Origin: Mucilaginibacter rivuli
GTDB lineage: Bacteria; Bacteroidota; Bacteroidia; Sphingobacteriales; Sphingobacteriaceae
Direction: 5' to 3'
DNA: 64,000 nucleotides
Assembly: GCF_019391655.1 (NCBI RefSeq)
Contig: NZ_JAHXPQ010000007.1
Span: 1-64,000 of the forward strand
Under the pieces are notes generated by a model, which saw only the letters and a program-made list of their open reading frames with translations, was not told the DNA's origin and made no database searches. This document shows positions 27,732-38,456 of this stretch, one piece after another; position 1 is the first letter of the stretch, and the number at the start of each line of letters is the position of its first letter. The translations under genes and the position numbers were made by a program.

Positions 27732-28454
27732 ATGGCACATCTATCGGTAAACATCAACAAAATAGCTACCCTGCGTAATTCGCGCGGTGGTAATAACCCT
27801 GATCTGTTAAAAGTAGCTTTGGATTGCGAACGGTTTGGTGCCGAAGGTATCACGGTGCACCCAAGGCCAGATGAAAGGCACATTCGCTACCAGGATGTTT
27901 ATGACCTGAAGAAAGCCATAAAAACAGAGTTTAATATTGAGGGAAACCCTGTTGAAGATTCGTTTGTGGAGCTGGTATTGAAAAATCGCCCGGCCCAGGT
28001 GACTTTGGTACCCGATGCTTTAGGGCAGATCACATCTAACCATGGCTGGGATACCATCAAACACCAGGATTATTTAAAAGCCATTATCCAGGAGTTTCAA
28101 CTGGCGGGTATCCGTGTTTCTATTTTTGTTGACCCGGTGGTGGAAATGGTAGAGGCGGCCGCGACTACAGGTACCAACCGCATCGAATTATACACCGAGG
28201 CATACGCCAGCCAATACCACACTGATCCGGCGAAAGCCATAGCCCCTTATATTGAAGCTGCCAAAACGGCTCAAAAAGTTGGTTTAGGTATCAATGCCGG
28301 GCATGATCTTGATCTGCATAACCTGAAGTACTTTGCACAAAATATTCCCGGGTTGTTGGAAGTGAGCATTGGCCATGCGCTGATTAGCGATGCATTGTAT
28401 TATGGTTTGGAGAATACGATACAAATGTATTTGAGGCAGCTGGCGATATCTTAA
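27732..28454 (+). CDS. pdxJ: Pyridoxine 5'-phosphate synthase PdxJ
   Basis: PdxJ condenses 1-deoxyxylulose 5-phosphate with 3-amino-2-oxopropyl phosphate to make pyridoxine 5'-phosphate, the vitamin B6 precursor. The 240-residue TIM barrel shows [17 protein letters not shown], the phosphate loop [22 protein letters not shown] and [13 protein letters not shown]. It lies upstream of gcvP, a PLP enzyme, but gcvP has its own promoter. Confidence 0.97.
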   Translation: MAHLSVNINKIATLRNSRGGNNPDLLKVALDCERFGAEGITVHPRPDERHIRYQDVYDLKKAIKTEFNIEGNPVEDSFVELVLKNRPAQVTLVPDALGQITSNHGWDTIKHQDYLKAIIQEFQLAGIRVSIFVDPVVEMVEAAATTGTNRIELYTEAYASQYHTDPAKAIAPYIEAAKTAQKVGLGINAGHDLDLHNLKYFAQNIPGLLEVSIGHALISDALYYGLENTIQMYLRQLAIS

Positions 28455-28549
28455 AAAGGCTACCAAATCTGTCGTGTTTCCCGCATGTAATTAATCATAA
28501 AATCAGCCTGGAAAATGCGTGTTCCATTGTTATCGAATTGTTAATTCCA

Positions 28550-28557
28550 TACCTTTG
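28550..28557 (+). promoter_or_regulatory. TAnnTTTG promoter of gcvP
   Basis: TACCTTTG with a TTG at 28527-28529, 20 bases upstream, fits the TTG-N19/21-TAnnTTTG spacing of Bacteroidota promoters. The gcvP ATG lies 27 bases downstream. Confidence 0.65.
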
Positions 28558-28584
28558 CGCAAAAGATACTCTGACCCCATTTTC

Positions 28585-31476
28585 ATGAAGTTAAACATCG
28601 ACTACCAGGAGAAATTTGAACACCGCCACATTGCTCCAAACCCCGCTGATACTACCGAAATGCTGCAAGCCGTTGGTGTTAACACCATCGATGAGCTGAT
28701 AGCGCAAACTGTTCCGCAAAAGATACGTTTGGCTAAGCCTTTAAGCCTGCCTGCGGCAAAAAGCGAGTTTGATTATTTGAATGATCTGAAACAAACAGCA
28801 TCAAAAAATAAGGTGTTTAAAAGCTATATCGGTCAGGGTTATTATGATGTGATCGTTCCGGGGGTTATACAGCGTAATATTCTTGAAAATCCGGGCTGGT
28901 ATACTCAATATACCCCATACCAGGCCGAGATAGCCCAGGGGCGTTTGCAGGCATTATTGAATTTCCAAACCATGGTGCTTGACCTTACCGGAATGGAGAT
29001 TGCCAACGCCAGTTTGCTGGATGAAGGTACCGCCGCTGCCGAGGCCATGTTTATGCAATACAGTCTGCGCAAAAACCAGCAGGCTAATGTGTTTTTTGTT
29101 TCCGAAGAGGTATTCCCTCAAACCATAGATATTTTAAAAACCCGTGCGCAACCTTACGGGATAGAATTGCTGATAGGCGATCACCGCACGGTTGAATTAA
29201 CCGAACAAATGTTCGGTGCCATTGTACAATACCCATCGGGTAATGGCGAAGTTTACAATTATGCTGATTTTGCCGCTAACAGCCATGCAAAAGGTATCAA
29301 ACTTACTGTTGTTGCCGATATCATGAGCCTGTTACTGCTTACGCCCCCGGGCGAGTGGGGTGCTGATATTGTGGTAGGCTCCAGTCAGCGTTTTGGTGTG
29401 CCGATGGGTTTCGGTGGCCCGCACGCGGCATTTTTTGCCACTAAGGATGAATACAAACGCTCCATGCCGGGCCGAATTATCGGGGTAACTATTGATAGCG
29501 CGGGCAACTATGCGCTGCGTATGGCATTGCAAACACGCGAGCAGCATATCCGCAGGGATAAGGCTACTTCCAATATCTGTACGGCGCAGGCATTGCTGGC
29601 CATTATGGCCGGTATGTACGCTGTTTATCATGGTCCGAAGGGCTTAAAGCTTATCGCCGAAAGGATACATGGCTTAACCGTTTTGCTGGATAAAGCATTA
29701 GCGGAGTTAGGTTACGAGCAACAAAACAAAGTGTACTTTGATACCCTGAAATATGAGTTAGGTGCTTTGGCTAAACCGATACATGGGCAAGCCATTAACA
29801 ATGAAATGAACCTGAATTATTCGGGTACTTCGGTAAGTATTTCGTTGGACGAGACCACATCATTAGAGGATGTAAAAACCATCATCCGCTTTTTTGCTAA
29901 AGTAAAAGCAATGAGCCTGAATGATGTAGCTGTTGATGAAATGGCGGCTGATATTACTACCGTTATCCCGGCCGAATTACAACGTACAAGCGCTTACTTA
30001 ACTCACCAGATATTTAACGCGCACCACTCGGAGCACGAGATGTTGCGTTATATCAAATCGTTAGAAGCGAAGGACCTTTCGCTTTGCCATTCGATGATCG
30101 CTTTGGGATCGTGTACGATGAAGCTCAATGCAACAACTGAAATGGTACCGGTTACCTGGGCCGAGTTTAGTAAGATACACCCCTTTGCACCAACCGACCA
30201 GGTGGGCGGCTACATGCAGGTATTTGATGAACTGAACAAATGGCTGAGCGAGATCACCGGCTTTGCAGCCATGAGTTTGCAACCGAATGCAGGCGCGCAA
30301 GGCGAATACGCCGGCTTAATGGTTATCCGCGCTTATCACCAGGATAGGGGCGACCATCACCGTAGCATCGCTTTAATACCATCATCGGCGCACGGTACCA
30401 ATCCAGCTTCGGCCGCTATGGCAGGAATGAAGATAGTTGTGGTAAAATGTGATGATAACGGGAATATTGATGTTGCCGATATGAAGGCCAAGGCCGAGCA
30501 ATATAAAAACGAACTTTCATGCTTAATGGTGACTTATCCGTCAACACACGGGGTGTTCGAAGAATCTATTATCGATATCTGCCAGATCATCCATGACAAT
30601 GGCGGACAGGTGTATATGGACGGCGCTAACATGAACGCGCAGGTTGGTTTAACCAGTCCGGCTACTATTGGCGCGGATGTTTGCCATTTGAACCTGCATA
30701 AAACCTTTTGTATACCACATGGCGGCGGCGGACCGGGTATGGGCCCAATCGGCGTGGCCAAACATTTGGTGCCTTACCTTCCGGGGCATGCGGTGGTTGA
30801 TATTGATAATGGTAAAGCTATACACGCGGTATCAGCGGCGCCATGGGGGTCTGCTTCTATTTTGCTGATATCGCACGCCTACATTGCTATGATGGGGCCT
30901 GATGGCTTAACTAATGCTACCAAATATGCGATCCTGAATGCCAACTATATTAAAGCGCGTTTAGAGAAACACTATCCTGTATTATACGCGGGCGCTAATG
31001 GCCGTTGCGCGCACGAAATGATATTGGATTGCCGCGCGTTTAAAGCTTACGGCATCGAGGTTACAGATATTGCCAAACGTTTGATGGATTATGGTTTCCA
31101 CGCGCCAACAGTATCTTTCCCGGTTGCGGGTACGGTAATGGTTGAACCAACCGAATCGGAACCAAAACATGAGTTGGACAGGTTCTGTAATGCGATGATC
31201 TCTATCCGCCATGAAATTGAGGATGTAGAGAAGGAACTTATCGATAAAGTAAATAACCCCCTCAAGAACGCGCCGCATACTGCCGCTGTAATTACAGCTA
31301 ATGAATGGGAGCGGCCATACACACGCCAAAAAGCAGCTTTCCCGTTGCCTTATGTGGCACAGTATAAATTCTGGCCGTCAGTTGGCAGGGTAAACGATAC
31401 CTATGGCGACAGGACACTGATATGCACCTGCCCACCAATAGAAAGCTACGAGTTTGAAGAAAGCGTGATAGAATAG
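28585..31476 (+). CDS. gcvP: Glycine dehydrogenase (decarboxylating), P protein
   Basis: The P protein decarboxylates glycine and passes the aminomethyl group to the H protein in the glycine cleavage system. I chose the ATG at 28585 ([20 protein letters not shown]), which gives 963 residues, the usual length of the single-chain homodimeric form; an upstream start overlaps the promoter. The PLP lysine is K706 in [20 protein letters not shown], and [15 protein letters not shown] and [11 protein letters not shown] are family motifs. Genes for the T and H proteins are not in the window. Confidence 0.97.
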   Translation: MKLNIDYQEKFEHRHIAPNPADTTEMLQAVGVNTIDELIAQTVPQKIRLAKPLSLPAAKSEFDYLNDLKQTASKNKVFKSYIGQGYYDVIVPGVIQRNILENPGWYTQYTPYQAEIAQGRLQALLNFQTMVLDLTGMEIANASLLDEGTAAAEAMFMQYSLRKNQQANVFFVSEEVFPQTIDILKTRAQPYGIELLIGDHRTVELTEQMFGAIVQYPSGNGEVYNYADFAANSHAKGIKLTVVADIMSLLLLTPPGEWGADIVVGSSQRFGVPMGFGGPHAAFFATKDEYKRSMPGRIIGVTIDSAGNYALRMALQTREQHIRRDKATSNICTAQALLAIMAGMYAVYHGPKGLKLIAERIHGLTVLLDKALAELGYEQQNKVYFDTLKYELGALAKPIHGQAINNEMNLNYSGTSVSISLDETTSLEDVKTIIRFFAKVKAMSLNDVAVDEMAADITTVIPAELQRTSAYLTHQIFNAHHSEHEMLRYIKSLEAKDLSLCHSMIALGSCTMKLNATTEMVPVTWAEFSKIHPFAPTDQVGGYMQVFDELNKWLSEITGFAAMSLQPNAGAQGEYAGLMVIRAYHQDRGDHHRSIALIPSSAHGTNPASAAMAGMKIVVVKCDDNGNIDVADMKAKAEQYKNELSCLMVTYPSTHGVFEESIIDICQIIHDNGGQVYMDGANMNAQVGLTSPATIGADVCHLNLHKTFCIPHGGGGPGMGPIGVAKHLVPYLPGHAVVDIDNGKAIHAVSAAPWGSASILLISHAYIAMMGPDGLTNATKYAILNANYIKARLEKHYPVLYAGANGRCAHEMILDCRAFKAYGIEVTDIAKRLMDYGFHAPTVSFPVAGTVMVEPTESEPKHELDRFCNAMISIRHEIEDVEKELIDKVNNPLKNAPHTAAVITANEWERPYTRQKAAFPLPYVAQYKFWPSVGRVNDTYGDRTLICTCPPIESYEFEESVIE

Positions 31477-31504
31477 GATCAAGAATTAAGAGGCAAGAAT
31501 CAAG

Positions 31505-31540
31505 AAGCCCGGAGCAATTTAATTGTTTCGGGCTTTATTT
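31505..31540 (+). terminator. Hairpin terminator after gcvP
   Basis: Outer arms AAGCCCG (31505-31511) and CGGGCTT (31529-31535), an inner CAATT/AATTG pair, then an AT-rich tail with T runs. Confidence 0.7.
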
Positions 31541-31849
31541 ATTTTAAAAGCCTCATTATCAAAAAGTCACTTTATGTTTTTATTCTTTTTAAACATTTAT
31601 TTATTAAATATTAAATGTAACTTTATTAAACAGTTTATAAGACGCAATAATTTATTCATTGCTACTTGGATGAATATGTGTATATTTATAAGGACAAAGT
31701 AATCGGTTACTTAATTTTTGAGTAATTTTTTTATGATTGACTTGACTTTTATGTATAGAATTAGTCTAACAGAAAAGTTGAATAATTAATATTATAATAA
31801 CAGTGTTTTTTGTGAAACTTTTTGCTTTAAACCCCCGTATTAATTACCT
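31541..31849. other. AT-rich intergenic region upstream of a response regulator
   Basis: About 310 very AT-rich bases without a convincing open reading frame. The region must hold the promoter of the response-regulator gene at 31850, but no box with good spacing stands out. Confidence 0.5.
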
Positions 31850-32269
31850 ATGACGATAAATGCCAAAGCTGTAAGTATTCTTCTCGTTGATGATGACGAG
31901 ATCAATAACTTTATCTCAGTTAAGCTTATAAAAAAAACATTGATCAATACGGAAATACGTACTTGCCTCAATGGTAAATTCGCTATAGATCAATTATTAG
32001 AATTACAGAATAACGACCTGAATGATCTGCCCGACTATATACTACTGGATATTAACATGCCCATTATGAATGGATGGGAGTTTTTAGAAGAATACGAAAG
32101 GTTAAAAATAGACCCTAAAGGAAAAAGCAAGATCTACATCATTTCATCATCGGTATTTAATAACGATATTAACAAAGCAAAGTCATACCCGCTGGTAAAA
32201 GATTTTATATCCAAACCATTAAGCGTTGATAAAATAAAAGATCTGCTTGGCTTGTCGGCCTCTAATTAA
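31850..32269 (+). CDS. Stand-alone response regulator (receiver domain only)
   Basis: The 139-residue product is a single receiver domain. The acidic pair is in ILLVDDDEINNF, the phosphoacceptor is D67 in DYILLDINMPIMNGWEFL, and the conserved lysine is in DFISKPLS. There is no output domain, so it acts through protein contact, like CheY or Rcp1 proteins. No kinase gene is adjacent; the nearest partners in the window are the kinases at 45 and 59 kb. Its stop overlaps the convergent hydrolase gene by 8 bases. Confidence 0.93.
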   Translation: MTINAKAVSILLVDDDEINNFISVKLIKKTLINTEIRTCLNGKFAIDQLLELQNNDLNDLPDYILLDINMPIMNGWEFLEEYERLKIDPKGKSKIYIISSSVFNNDINKAKSYPLVKDFISKPLSVDKIKDLLGLSASN

Positions 32270-33035
32270 TAGGGGTAACTATAAAACTATCGTTCTCATA
32301 TTTAACAGTTCCCACCGGGTTAGCTTTGGCGTGGTAAAACAAGCACTTCCAGCCATCAACAGCAGCGCGTTTTCCGTACTCGTCTCGTAACTCCATCGCC
32401 TTGCGGCCATCATAATCATATTTGGCTATAAATTTACGAATCAGTTGCTCGGGCTCGGGTAGTTCGTCGCCACCAAAAAATACTTTCTCGTTATCATAGT
32501 TTAGCAAAAACACCTGGTGGTACTGACTGTGTCCGCCCGATAACTCGTAGCTGATTCCCGGTTTAAACTCGCCATCACCTTCTAAAAAGGTAATATGTAC
32601 CGAGCGTTGCAGCACATCAAATATTTCGCTGTGGTATGATGATGACTTACTGCTGAAAGCGGTTTCCCATTCGCTGCGCTGTATTACATGCTCTGCCGCG
32701 GGGAAAGCGGCCTCTAATTTTCCATTACGTTCCACCACAAGGCCTCCTGTATGGTCATAATGCAGGTGCGACATGAGCACCAGGGTTACATCCTCCGGGT
32801 CAAAACCTGCGTTTCGGATATTTTGGTGCAGTACCAGTTCGTCCTGATTATTTTTAAAACCGAGGCCCGCATCAAATAAAATAAGGTCGGTTGGCGTTTT
32901 AACTAAAAAGGGCTGTACATGGATGAACAGCGATGCCGGTCGATCTTTATAACTATGGATATCCGGATCAAAAGGGATGAATTTTTTGCTGGCATCAACC
33001 GAGTACGAACCTTCTTGTAATGGAAAAATATGCAT
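32262..33035 (-). CDS. MBL-fold metallo-hydrolase
   Basis: The 257-residue product has the metallo-beta-lactamase-fold metal motif HLHYDHTGG, a leading aspartate in LILFDAGLGF, a later histidine in SGGHSQYHQ, and an aspartate in FFGGDELPEP. It resembles the lactonase/quorum-quenching and glyoxalase-II-like branch, but the substrate is not decided by sequence. No signal peptide, so cytosolic. It is divergent from recJ and convergent with the receiver gene. Confidence 0.88.
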   Translation of the reverse strand: MHIFPLQEGSYSVDASKKFIPFDPDIHSYKDRPASLFIHVQPFLVKTPTDLILFDAGLGFKNNQDELVLHQNIRNAGFDPEDVTLVLMSHLHYDHTGGLVVERNGKLEAAFPAAEHVIQRSEWETAFSSKSSSYHSEIFDVLQRSVHITFLEGDGEFKPGISYELSGGHSQYHQVFLLNYDNEKVFFGGDELPEPEQLIRKFIAKYDYDGRKAMELRDEYGKRAAVDGWKCLFYHAKANPVGTVKYENDSFIVTPIN

Positions 33036-33123
33036 TGTATAACAGGGTATTGTGGTTAATTAATTGCTTTGGGTATTCAATTAACAACGCATTAGCTATA
33101 TTTACTTTTTGAAGCGCAAAGAT

Positions 33124-34827
33124 ATGCAAAAAAGATGGTCGGTAAGGCCCAAACCCGAATATGCCGACGTTATAAAACTCTCAACAGAACTTAATATCGA
33201 CCCTGTTTTAAGCACATTGCTTTTACAACGGGGCGTTACAGATTTTGAGGAAGCACGCTTTTTTTTCAGGCCCGAACTTAGCCATCTTCACGATCCTTTT
33301 TTGATGAAGGATATGGATAAAGCCATTGCCCGTATTGAGCAGGCTTTTGAAGAAGGTGAAAAGATATTGATATATGGCGATTATGATGTAGATGGTACCA
33401 CATCGGTGGCGCTTGTTTATAGTTTCTTTCATAAAATATACCCTAACCTGGAGTATTACATTCCCGATAGGTATAAAGAGGGTTACGGCATATCTACAAA
33501 AGGAATTGATTATGCAGCTGAGTATGGATTTAAACTTATTATAGCGCTGGATTGCGGTATTAAATCGGTTGATAAAATTGCTTACGCAAATAGCCTGGGA
33601 GTTGATTTTATTATATGCGATCACCATAACCCCGGAGATGAAATACCCGATGCCGTTGCTGTACTTGATCCTAAAAGATTAGATTGCGGGTATCCTTATA
33701 AAGAACTATCCGGTTGTGGTATTGGCTTTAAACTGATACAAGCATATGCGCAGGTTAACGATATTCCATTTGAAGAATTACACCAATACTTTGAGTATAC
33801 CGCCATTAGCATTGCCTGCGATATTGTGCACATTACGGGCGAGAACCGGGTGCTTGCTTATTATGGTTTGCAGCGTATTAACAGCAACCCATGCATTGGC
33901 GTTAAAACCCTGATGCAGGCGGCGGGCAGAACAGAAAATTATACCATATCCGACATTGTGTTTATGATAGGCCCGCGTATTAACGCCGCGGGTAGGATAG
34001 ATGATGCCAAGCATGCTGTTGAGCTGCTGATCGCTTGTACAGATGAATCAGCACAGATAAAATCGGATATGATCAACCTGCGTAATATTGAGCGTAAGGA
34101 GCATGATTTGAATATTACCGACGAAGCTTTGGGTATGATAGACGGCGACGAGGTAATGATGAGGCGTAAAAGTACCGTGGTATATAACGAGAAATGGCAT
34201 AAGGGTGTTATCGGTATCGTAGCATCCCGCCTGACGGAAAAATATTACCGCCCAACTATTGTATTAACAAAATCGAACGAGCATGTGGCAGGTTCGGCGC
34301 GATCTGTTTATGGGTTTGATCTGTATGAAGCCTTGTGTGGCTGCAGCGACCTGCTGATACAGTTTGGCGGGCATAAATATGCAGCGGGGTTAACCATGGC
34401 ACCCGAAATGGTTGAAGCCTTTAGCCAGCGGTTTGAGGAAGTGGTAAATGCCTCCATTACCGATGACCTGCTGATACAGGAGATCCGTATTGATGCCGAG
34501 TTGGATTTAAAACAGATAGAGGCGAAATTTTTTAGAGTATTGAACCAGTTTTCGCCATTTGGGCCCGAGAACATGTCGCCGGTATTCATCACAAAAAATG
34601 TGTATGTTAGTGGCAATAATGCAAGCATTGTAGGTAATAACCATATCAAAATGACGGTGCAACAGCAGGATTCGCCTGCGTTTGATTGCATAGCCTTTAA
34701 TATGGGTGAGTACCTGCCAAAAATAAGCAAAGGAATACCTTTTGATATTTGCTACAGTATTGAAGAAAATGTTTGGCGCGAACGCCGCAGCATTCAGTTG
34801 AATATTAAAGGTATCCGGACTTATTAG
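33124..34827 (+). CDS. recJ: Single-stranded-DNA exonuclease RecJ
   Basis: RecJ degrades single-stranded DNA 5' to 3' in recombination and mismatch repair. I chose the ATG at 33124 (MQKRWSVRPKPEYADVIK), giving 567 residues; a TTG five codons upstream is the alternative. The DHH-family metal motifs are YGDYDVDGTTS, D166-H167-H168 in ICDHHNPGDE, PRINAAGRI, and the DHHA1 motif FGGHKYAAG, followed by an OB-fold C-terminus. lptB starts 27 bases downstream on the same strand. Confidence 0.96.
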   Translation: MQKRWSVRPKPEYADVIKLSTELNIDPVLSTLLLQRGVTDFEEARFFFRPELSHLHDPFLMKDMDKAIARIEQAFEEGEKILIYGDYDVDGTTSVALVYSFFHKIYPNLEYYIPDRYKEGYGISTKGIDYAAEYGFKLIIALDCGIKSVDKIAYANSLGVDFIICDHHNPGDEIPDAVAVLDPKRLDCGYPYKELSGCGIGFKLIQAYAQVNDIPFEELHQYFEYTAISIACDIVHITGENRVLAYYGLQRINSNPCIGVKTLMQAAGRTENYTISDIVFMIGPRINAAGRIDDAKHAVELLIACTDESAQIKSDMINLRNIERKEHDLNITDEALGMIDGDEVMMRRKSTVVYNEKWHKGVIGIVASRLTEKYYRPTIVLTKSNEHVAGSARSVYGFDLYEALCGCSDLLIQFGGHKYAAGLTMAPEMVEAFSQRFEEVVNASITDDLLIQEIRIDAELDLKQIEAKFFRVLNQFSPFGPENMSPVFITKNVYVSGNNASIVGNNHIKMTVQQQDSPAFDCIAFNMGEYLPKISKGIPFDICYSIEENVWRERRSIQLNIKGIRTY

Positions 34828-34854
34828 TGTTATTTTGTTTTTAGAACTTAGAAG

Positions 34855-35610
34855 ATGATTTTACGTGCCAATAATTTAATAAAGAAATACAAGCAACGTA
34901 CCGTTGTTAACGATGTATCGTTCCATGTGGAGCAAGGTGAAATTGTTGGGCTGCTTGGCCCGAATGGTGCCGGTAAAACTACATCATTTTACATGGTTGT
35001 TGGCCTGATAAAACCTAATGAAGGTACCATTCATTTGGAAGGTGATGAAGGCACTGATGATGATATTACCAAAGATGCCATGTTCCGCCGTGCGCAAAAA
35101 GGGATAGGCTACCTGGCGCAGGAAGCATCAGTTTTCCGTAAACTGACGGTTGAAGATAATATTAAAGCCGTGCTTGAAATGGGTAACCTGAGTTCTGAGC
35201 GCCAAAAAGAAAAGCTGGAAGAACTGATTGACGAGTTTAGCTTACACAAAGTACGCAAAAACCGTGGCGACCTGCTTTCGGGTGGTGAACGCCGCCGTAC
35301 CGAAATTGCCCGTGCATTAGCTGCAGAGCCTAAATTTATTTTGCTGGATGAGCCTTTTGCCGGCGTTGACCCGATTGCGGTTGAAGAGATACAAGCCATG
35401 GTGGCAAAACTGCGTTACCGCAACATTGGTATTTTAATTACCGACCACAACGTGCAGGAAACACTATCCATTACCGACAGGGCTTACCTGCTTTTTGAAG
35501 GTAAGATACTGGAAAGCGGTGTGCCCGAAGTTTTGGCTGCAAATGAAATGGTTAGAAAAGTTTATCTTGGTGCAAACTTTGTGCTTAAGCGCAAAACGTT
35601 TCCCCAATAA
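34855..35610 (+). CDS. lptB: LPS export ABC transporter ATP-binding protein LptB
   Basis: LptB powers extraction of lipopolysaccharide from the inner membrane with LptF and LptG. The 251-residue product has Walker [13 protein letters not shown]-loop [18 protein letters not shown], signature [16 protein letters not shown], Walker [16 protein letters not shown] and the H-loop [12 protein letters not shown]. The short insertion [14 protein letters not shown] is acidic and unlike the enterobacterial protein. It lies between recJ and a GH3-family gene, the latter only 9 bases after its stop. Confidence 0.95.
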   Translation: MILRANNLIKKYKQRTVVNDVSFHVEQGEIVGLLGPNGAGKTTSFYMVVGLIKPNEGTIHLEGDEGTDDDITKDAMFRRAQKGIGYLAQEASVFRKLTVEDNIKAVLEMGNLSSERQKEKLEELIDEFSLHKVRKNRGDLLSGGERRRTEIARALAAEPKFILLDEPFAGVDPIAVEEIQAMVAKLRYRNIGILITDHNVQETLSITDRAYLLFEGKILESGVPEVLAANEMVRKVYLGANFVLKRKTFPQ

Positions 35611-35619
35611 ACCGATAGC

Positions 35620-37143
35620 ATGACGCTCATTAATTCTGTATTTACGTGGTTTATGAAAAAGCGCATCCACCAGATCGAGCTTTTCCAGAAATATCCTAAT
35701 GAAGTACAGGAAGAGTGGTTTGAGCGGCTGATATCAAGCGCCGAGAATACAGAATGGGGTAAACAATTCCATTACCGCGATATTGAAAATTTACGCCAGT
35801 TTAAAGAGCGTGTACCCATACAAACTTACGAAACCTTGCAGCCTTATATCCAGCGTATGCTGGATGGGGAACAAAATGTACTTTGGGGTTCCGAGATAAA
35901 ATGGTTTGCCAAATCATCGGGTACAACGAATGACAGGAGCAAGTTTATACCCGTAAGCGAAGAATCATTGGAAGAATGCCACTTTAAAGGTGGCAAAGAT
36001 ATGCTGACCCTGTTTGTGAATAACCGCCCCGAAGGGCAGATATTTGACGGCAAGGTGCTTACCCTTGGTGGCAGCCACCAGATCAACAGCGTAAATGCGG
36101 AGGCTTCGTTTGGCGACCTGTCGGCGGTAATTATGAAGAACATGCCCCTTTGGGCACAGTTTTATCGTGTGCCGCACCTCGATATCGCGCTACTCGAAAA
36201 CTTTGAGGAAAAGATAGAAAAGATGGCGCATGCCACTATTGATGTGAATGTTACCTGTTTAAGTGGCGTGCCCACCTGGAATATCCTGCTGTTTAAACGT
36301 ATCCTCGAAATTACAGGCAAAAGCAACCTGCTCGAAGTTTGGCCAAACCTGGAAGTGTACTTTCACGGGGCGGTAAATTTTACGCCTTACCGGGAACAAT
36401 TCAAAAAGCTCATCCCGCTGGATAATATGTACTACCTGGAAACCTACAATGCCTCCGAAGGCTTTTTTGGGATACAGGATATTGAAGGCCGCGATGATAT
36501 GCTGCTGATGCTGGATTATGGTGTTTTTTATGAATTTCTACCTTTGGAACACCTGCATGATGAGCAGCCCAAAACATACACACTGGACGAGGTTGAGTTA
36601 GGTAAAAATTACGCGCTCATCATCAGTACCAACGCAGGGTTATGGCGATACCTTATTGGCGACACGGTAAAGTTTACCTCGCTATCGCCATACCGCATCA
36701 AAATAACCGGGCGTACCAAACACTTTATTAATGCCTTTGGCGAAGAGGTGATCATTGACAATGCCGAACGTGCTTTGGCTGAAGCCTGCAAGCAAACCGG
36801 GGCTATAATCCGCGATTACACTGCCGCGCCGGTTTACTTTTCAAACAACAGTAAAGGCGGTCATGAATGGCTGATAGAGTTTGAAAAAAAGCCCGCCGAA
36901 TTTGAACGTTTTGTTGACCTGTTAGACAGCACCCTGCGTAAAATAAACTCCGATTATGATGCCAAGCGCTTTAAGGACATGGCATTGCAACGGCCGATAG
37001 TACGCTCCATGCCGAAAGGTACTTTCTTTAACTGGATGAGTAGTCGTGGTAAGCTGGGCGGACAAAATAAAGTACCTCGCTTAGCCAATAACCGCGAGTA
37101 TGTGGATGCGATATTGAAGGTGATAGCAGATGTTGTTGCTTGA
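35620..37143 (+). CDS. GH3 auxin-responsive-promoter family protein (adenylate-forming amidase-like)
   Basis: The 507-residue product aligns along its length with the GH3 family, adenylate-forming enzymes that in plants join amino acids to acyl hormones. Visible motifs are FAKSSGTTNDRSKFIPVS (nucleotide-binding loop), YNASEGFFGIQD, and the hinge ITGRTKHFINAFGEEVIIDN. Bacterial members are not characterised. The gene starts 9 bases after lptB and must be co-transcribed, so an acyl-transfer role connected with the envelope is possible but only inferred. No signal peptide. Confidence 0.93.
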   Translation: MTLINSVFTWFMKKRIHQIELFQKYPNEVQEEWFERLISSAENTEWGKQFHYRDIENLRQFKERVPIQTYETLQPYIQRMLDGEQNVLWGSEIKWFAKSSGTTNDRSKFIPVSEESLEECHFKGGKDMLTLFVNNRPEGQIFDGKVLTLGGSHQINSVNAEASFGDLSAVIMKNMPLWAQFYRVPHLDIALLENFEEKIEKMAHATIDVNVTCLSGVPTWNILLFKRILEITGKSNLLEVWPNLEVYFHGAVNFTPYREQFKKLIPLDNMYYLETYNASEGFFGIQDIEGRDDMLLMLDYGVFYEFLPLEHLHDEQPKTYTLDEVELGKNYALIISTNAGLWRYLIGDTVKFTSLSPYRIKITGRTKHFINAFGEEVIIDNAERALAEACKQTGAIIRDYTAAPVYFSNNSKGGHEWLIEFEKKPAEFERFVDLLDSTLRKINSDYDAKRFKDMALQRPIVRSMPKGTFFNWMSSRGKLGGQNKVPRLANNREYVDAILKVIADVVA

Positions 37144-37604
37144 TATTGTTGCTGGAATTGCGTATCTTGTATGTGTTTGGATCAAAGAGTAAGGAACAAG
37201 AAGTAAAGATTTTTTGAATACCCATAAATACCCATGTGTTTCTCAAATTTGCCACGCTTCGCTCGCAATAACAAAGTCGAAAAGTTCTTTGAAGAATACC
37301 CATAAATACCAATGTTATCGGCAACTGTAACTATGGGTGTTGAATTATAAAAATGGCAATGTAACACTCGTTTTTTTTGCTAAAACACCCATAAATACCC
37401 AAGTTTTTCAGTGGGGCATGGGTGTTTTGTTATGAAAATGGCAATTTATGATGCTTCGTCGGTTCTGTACTATTGTTTTGATACCCATAAATACCTATGT
37501 GGCTTTGCCTTTGGTCTTTAGGATTGCTTTACCGAAATAAGTTCGGCACAGGCTGTACTTCTCAATGATGTGGAGGGAAACATATCCATAAATACCCAGA
37601 TGCC
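37144..37604. repeat. Non-coding region with five short direct repeats (CCATAAATACC core)
   Basis: The 461 bases between the convergent ends of the GH3 and folP genes carry five copies of a 20-23 base unit with core CCCATAAATACC. The copies are at 37216-37238, 37294-37316, 37384-37405, 37480-37502 and 37581-37602, with core spacing 79, 88, 96 and 101 bases. Two ATGGGTGTT copies (37333, 37418) and two AAAATGGCAAT copies (near 37350 and 37434) alternate with them. An 11-base hairpin pairs 37382-37392 with 37418-37428. I see no gene here. Confidence 0.75.
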
Positions 37605-38456
37605 TTAGCCGCATTTGGTCCAGAGGTTCACCGCTTCAACAGCTTCTTTTACATCGTGAACACGCAGGATGTTTGCGCCTTTGGTAAGGGCGATGGTGTT
37701 GAGTACGGTGGTGCCGTTAAGGGCATCAGCAGCGTTGCCGCCGCTGAGTTGCCAGATCATCCGTTTGCGGGATATCCCGACAAGGACAGGCAAGTCCAGC
37801 GCACGGAAATCCTGCAATTTGCTCATCAGTTCGTAACTATGCTCGTGGGTTTTGGCAAAGCCAAAGCCGGGATCAAGGATAATATCGTGAACTCCTGAGG
37901 CTTTTAGCTGTTGGATGCGCTCGGTAAAGTAATCATACACCTCTGTAAATACATTGGTGTATTGTGCTTGCTGCACCATGGTTTGGGGTGTGCCTTTCAT
38001 GTGCATAAGGATGTAAGGTACTTGCAGTTTGGCCACTGTAGCGAACATATCAGCATCCAGTTGCCCGCCGCTGATGTCGTTAATGATGTGTGCACCTGCT
38101 TTTATTGCCGCGTCGGCAACCGGGGCACGAAAGGTATCTACAGATAAAACGGCATCCGGATAGGCTTTTACAATAGCTTCAATAACAGGTAACAGGCGGT
38201 CAGTTTCTTCCTGTGCTGAAATATCCGTTGCGCCGGGGCGCGATGAATAAGCACCGATATCGAGTATTGCGGCACCTTCTGCTAACATTGTTGCAGCTTG
38301 TAATACGGCATCATGCACGGTTTGGTGGCGACTGCCTGCGTAAAATGAGTCGGGCGTGATGTTGATGATACACATTACCTTTGGTACACTCAGATCAATG
38401 AGTTTACCATCCGCATTTAGGGTTATCTTTTTATTAAAAAATGTATCTTTAGCCAT
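37605..38456 (-). CDS. folP: Dihydropteroate synthase
   Basis: FolP joins p-aminobenzoate to the pterin diphosphate in folate synthesis and is the sulfonamide target. The 283-residue TIM barrel shows MCIINITPDSFYAGSR, ILDIGAYSSRPGA, VLSVDTFRAPVA, IINDISGG, IILDPGFGFAKTHEHSYEL and VGISRKRMI. It is transcribed away from the DUF1599-aroK block, with a repeat-rich shared promoter region between them, and its 3' end meets the repeat cluster. Confidence 0.97.
   Translation of the reverse strand: MAKDTFFNKKITLNADGKLIDLSVPKVMCIINITPDSFYAGSRHQTVHDAVLQAATMLAEGAAILDIGAYSSRPGATDISAQEETDRLLPVIEAIVKAYPDAVLSVDTFRAPVADAAIKAGAHIINDISGGQLDADMFATVAKLQVPYILMHMKGTPQTMVQQAQYTNVFTEVYDYFTERIQQLKASGVHDIILDPGFGFAKTHEHSYELMSKLQDFRALDLPVLVGISRKRMIWQLSGGNAADALNGTTVLNTIALTKGANILRVHDVKEAVEAVNLWTKCG

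Noticed and set aside
28455..28584. Glycine riboswitch upstream of gcvP
   Set aside because: The gap is 130 bases and the promoter box lies only 27 bases before the ATG, leaving no room in the leader for an aptamer.
37028..37367. Minus-strand frames encoding GIYGYS-type peptides
   Set aside because: The frames overlap the GH3 gene end and break between units. The repeated peptide is simply a translation of the DNA repeat.
37216..37602. CRISPR array
   Set aside because: The repeats are few, imperfect and only about 20 bases; spacing grows from 79 to 101 bases and the intervening sequences share motifs with each other. No cas genes are present.
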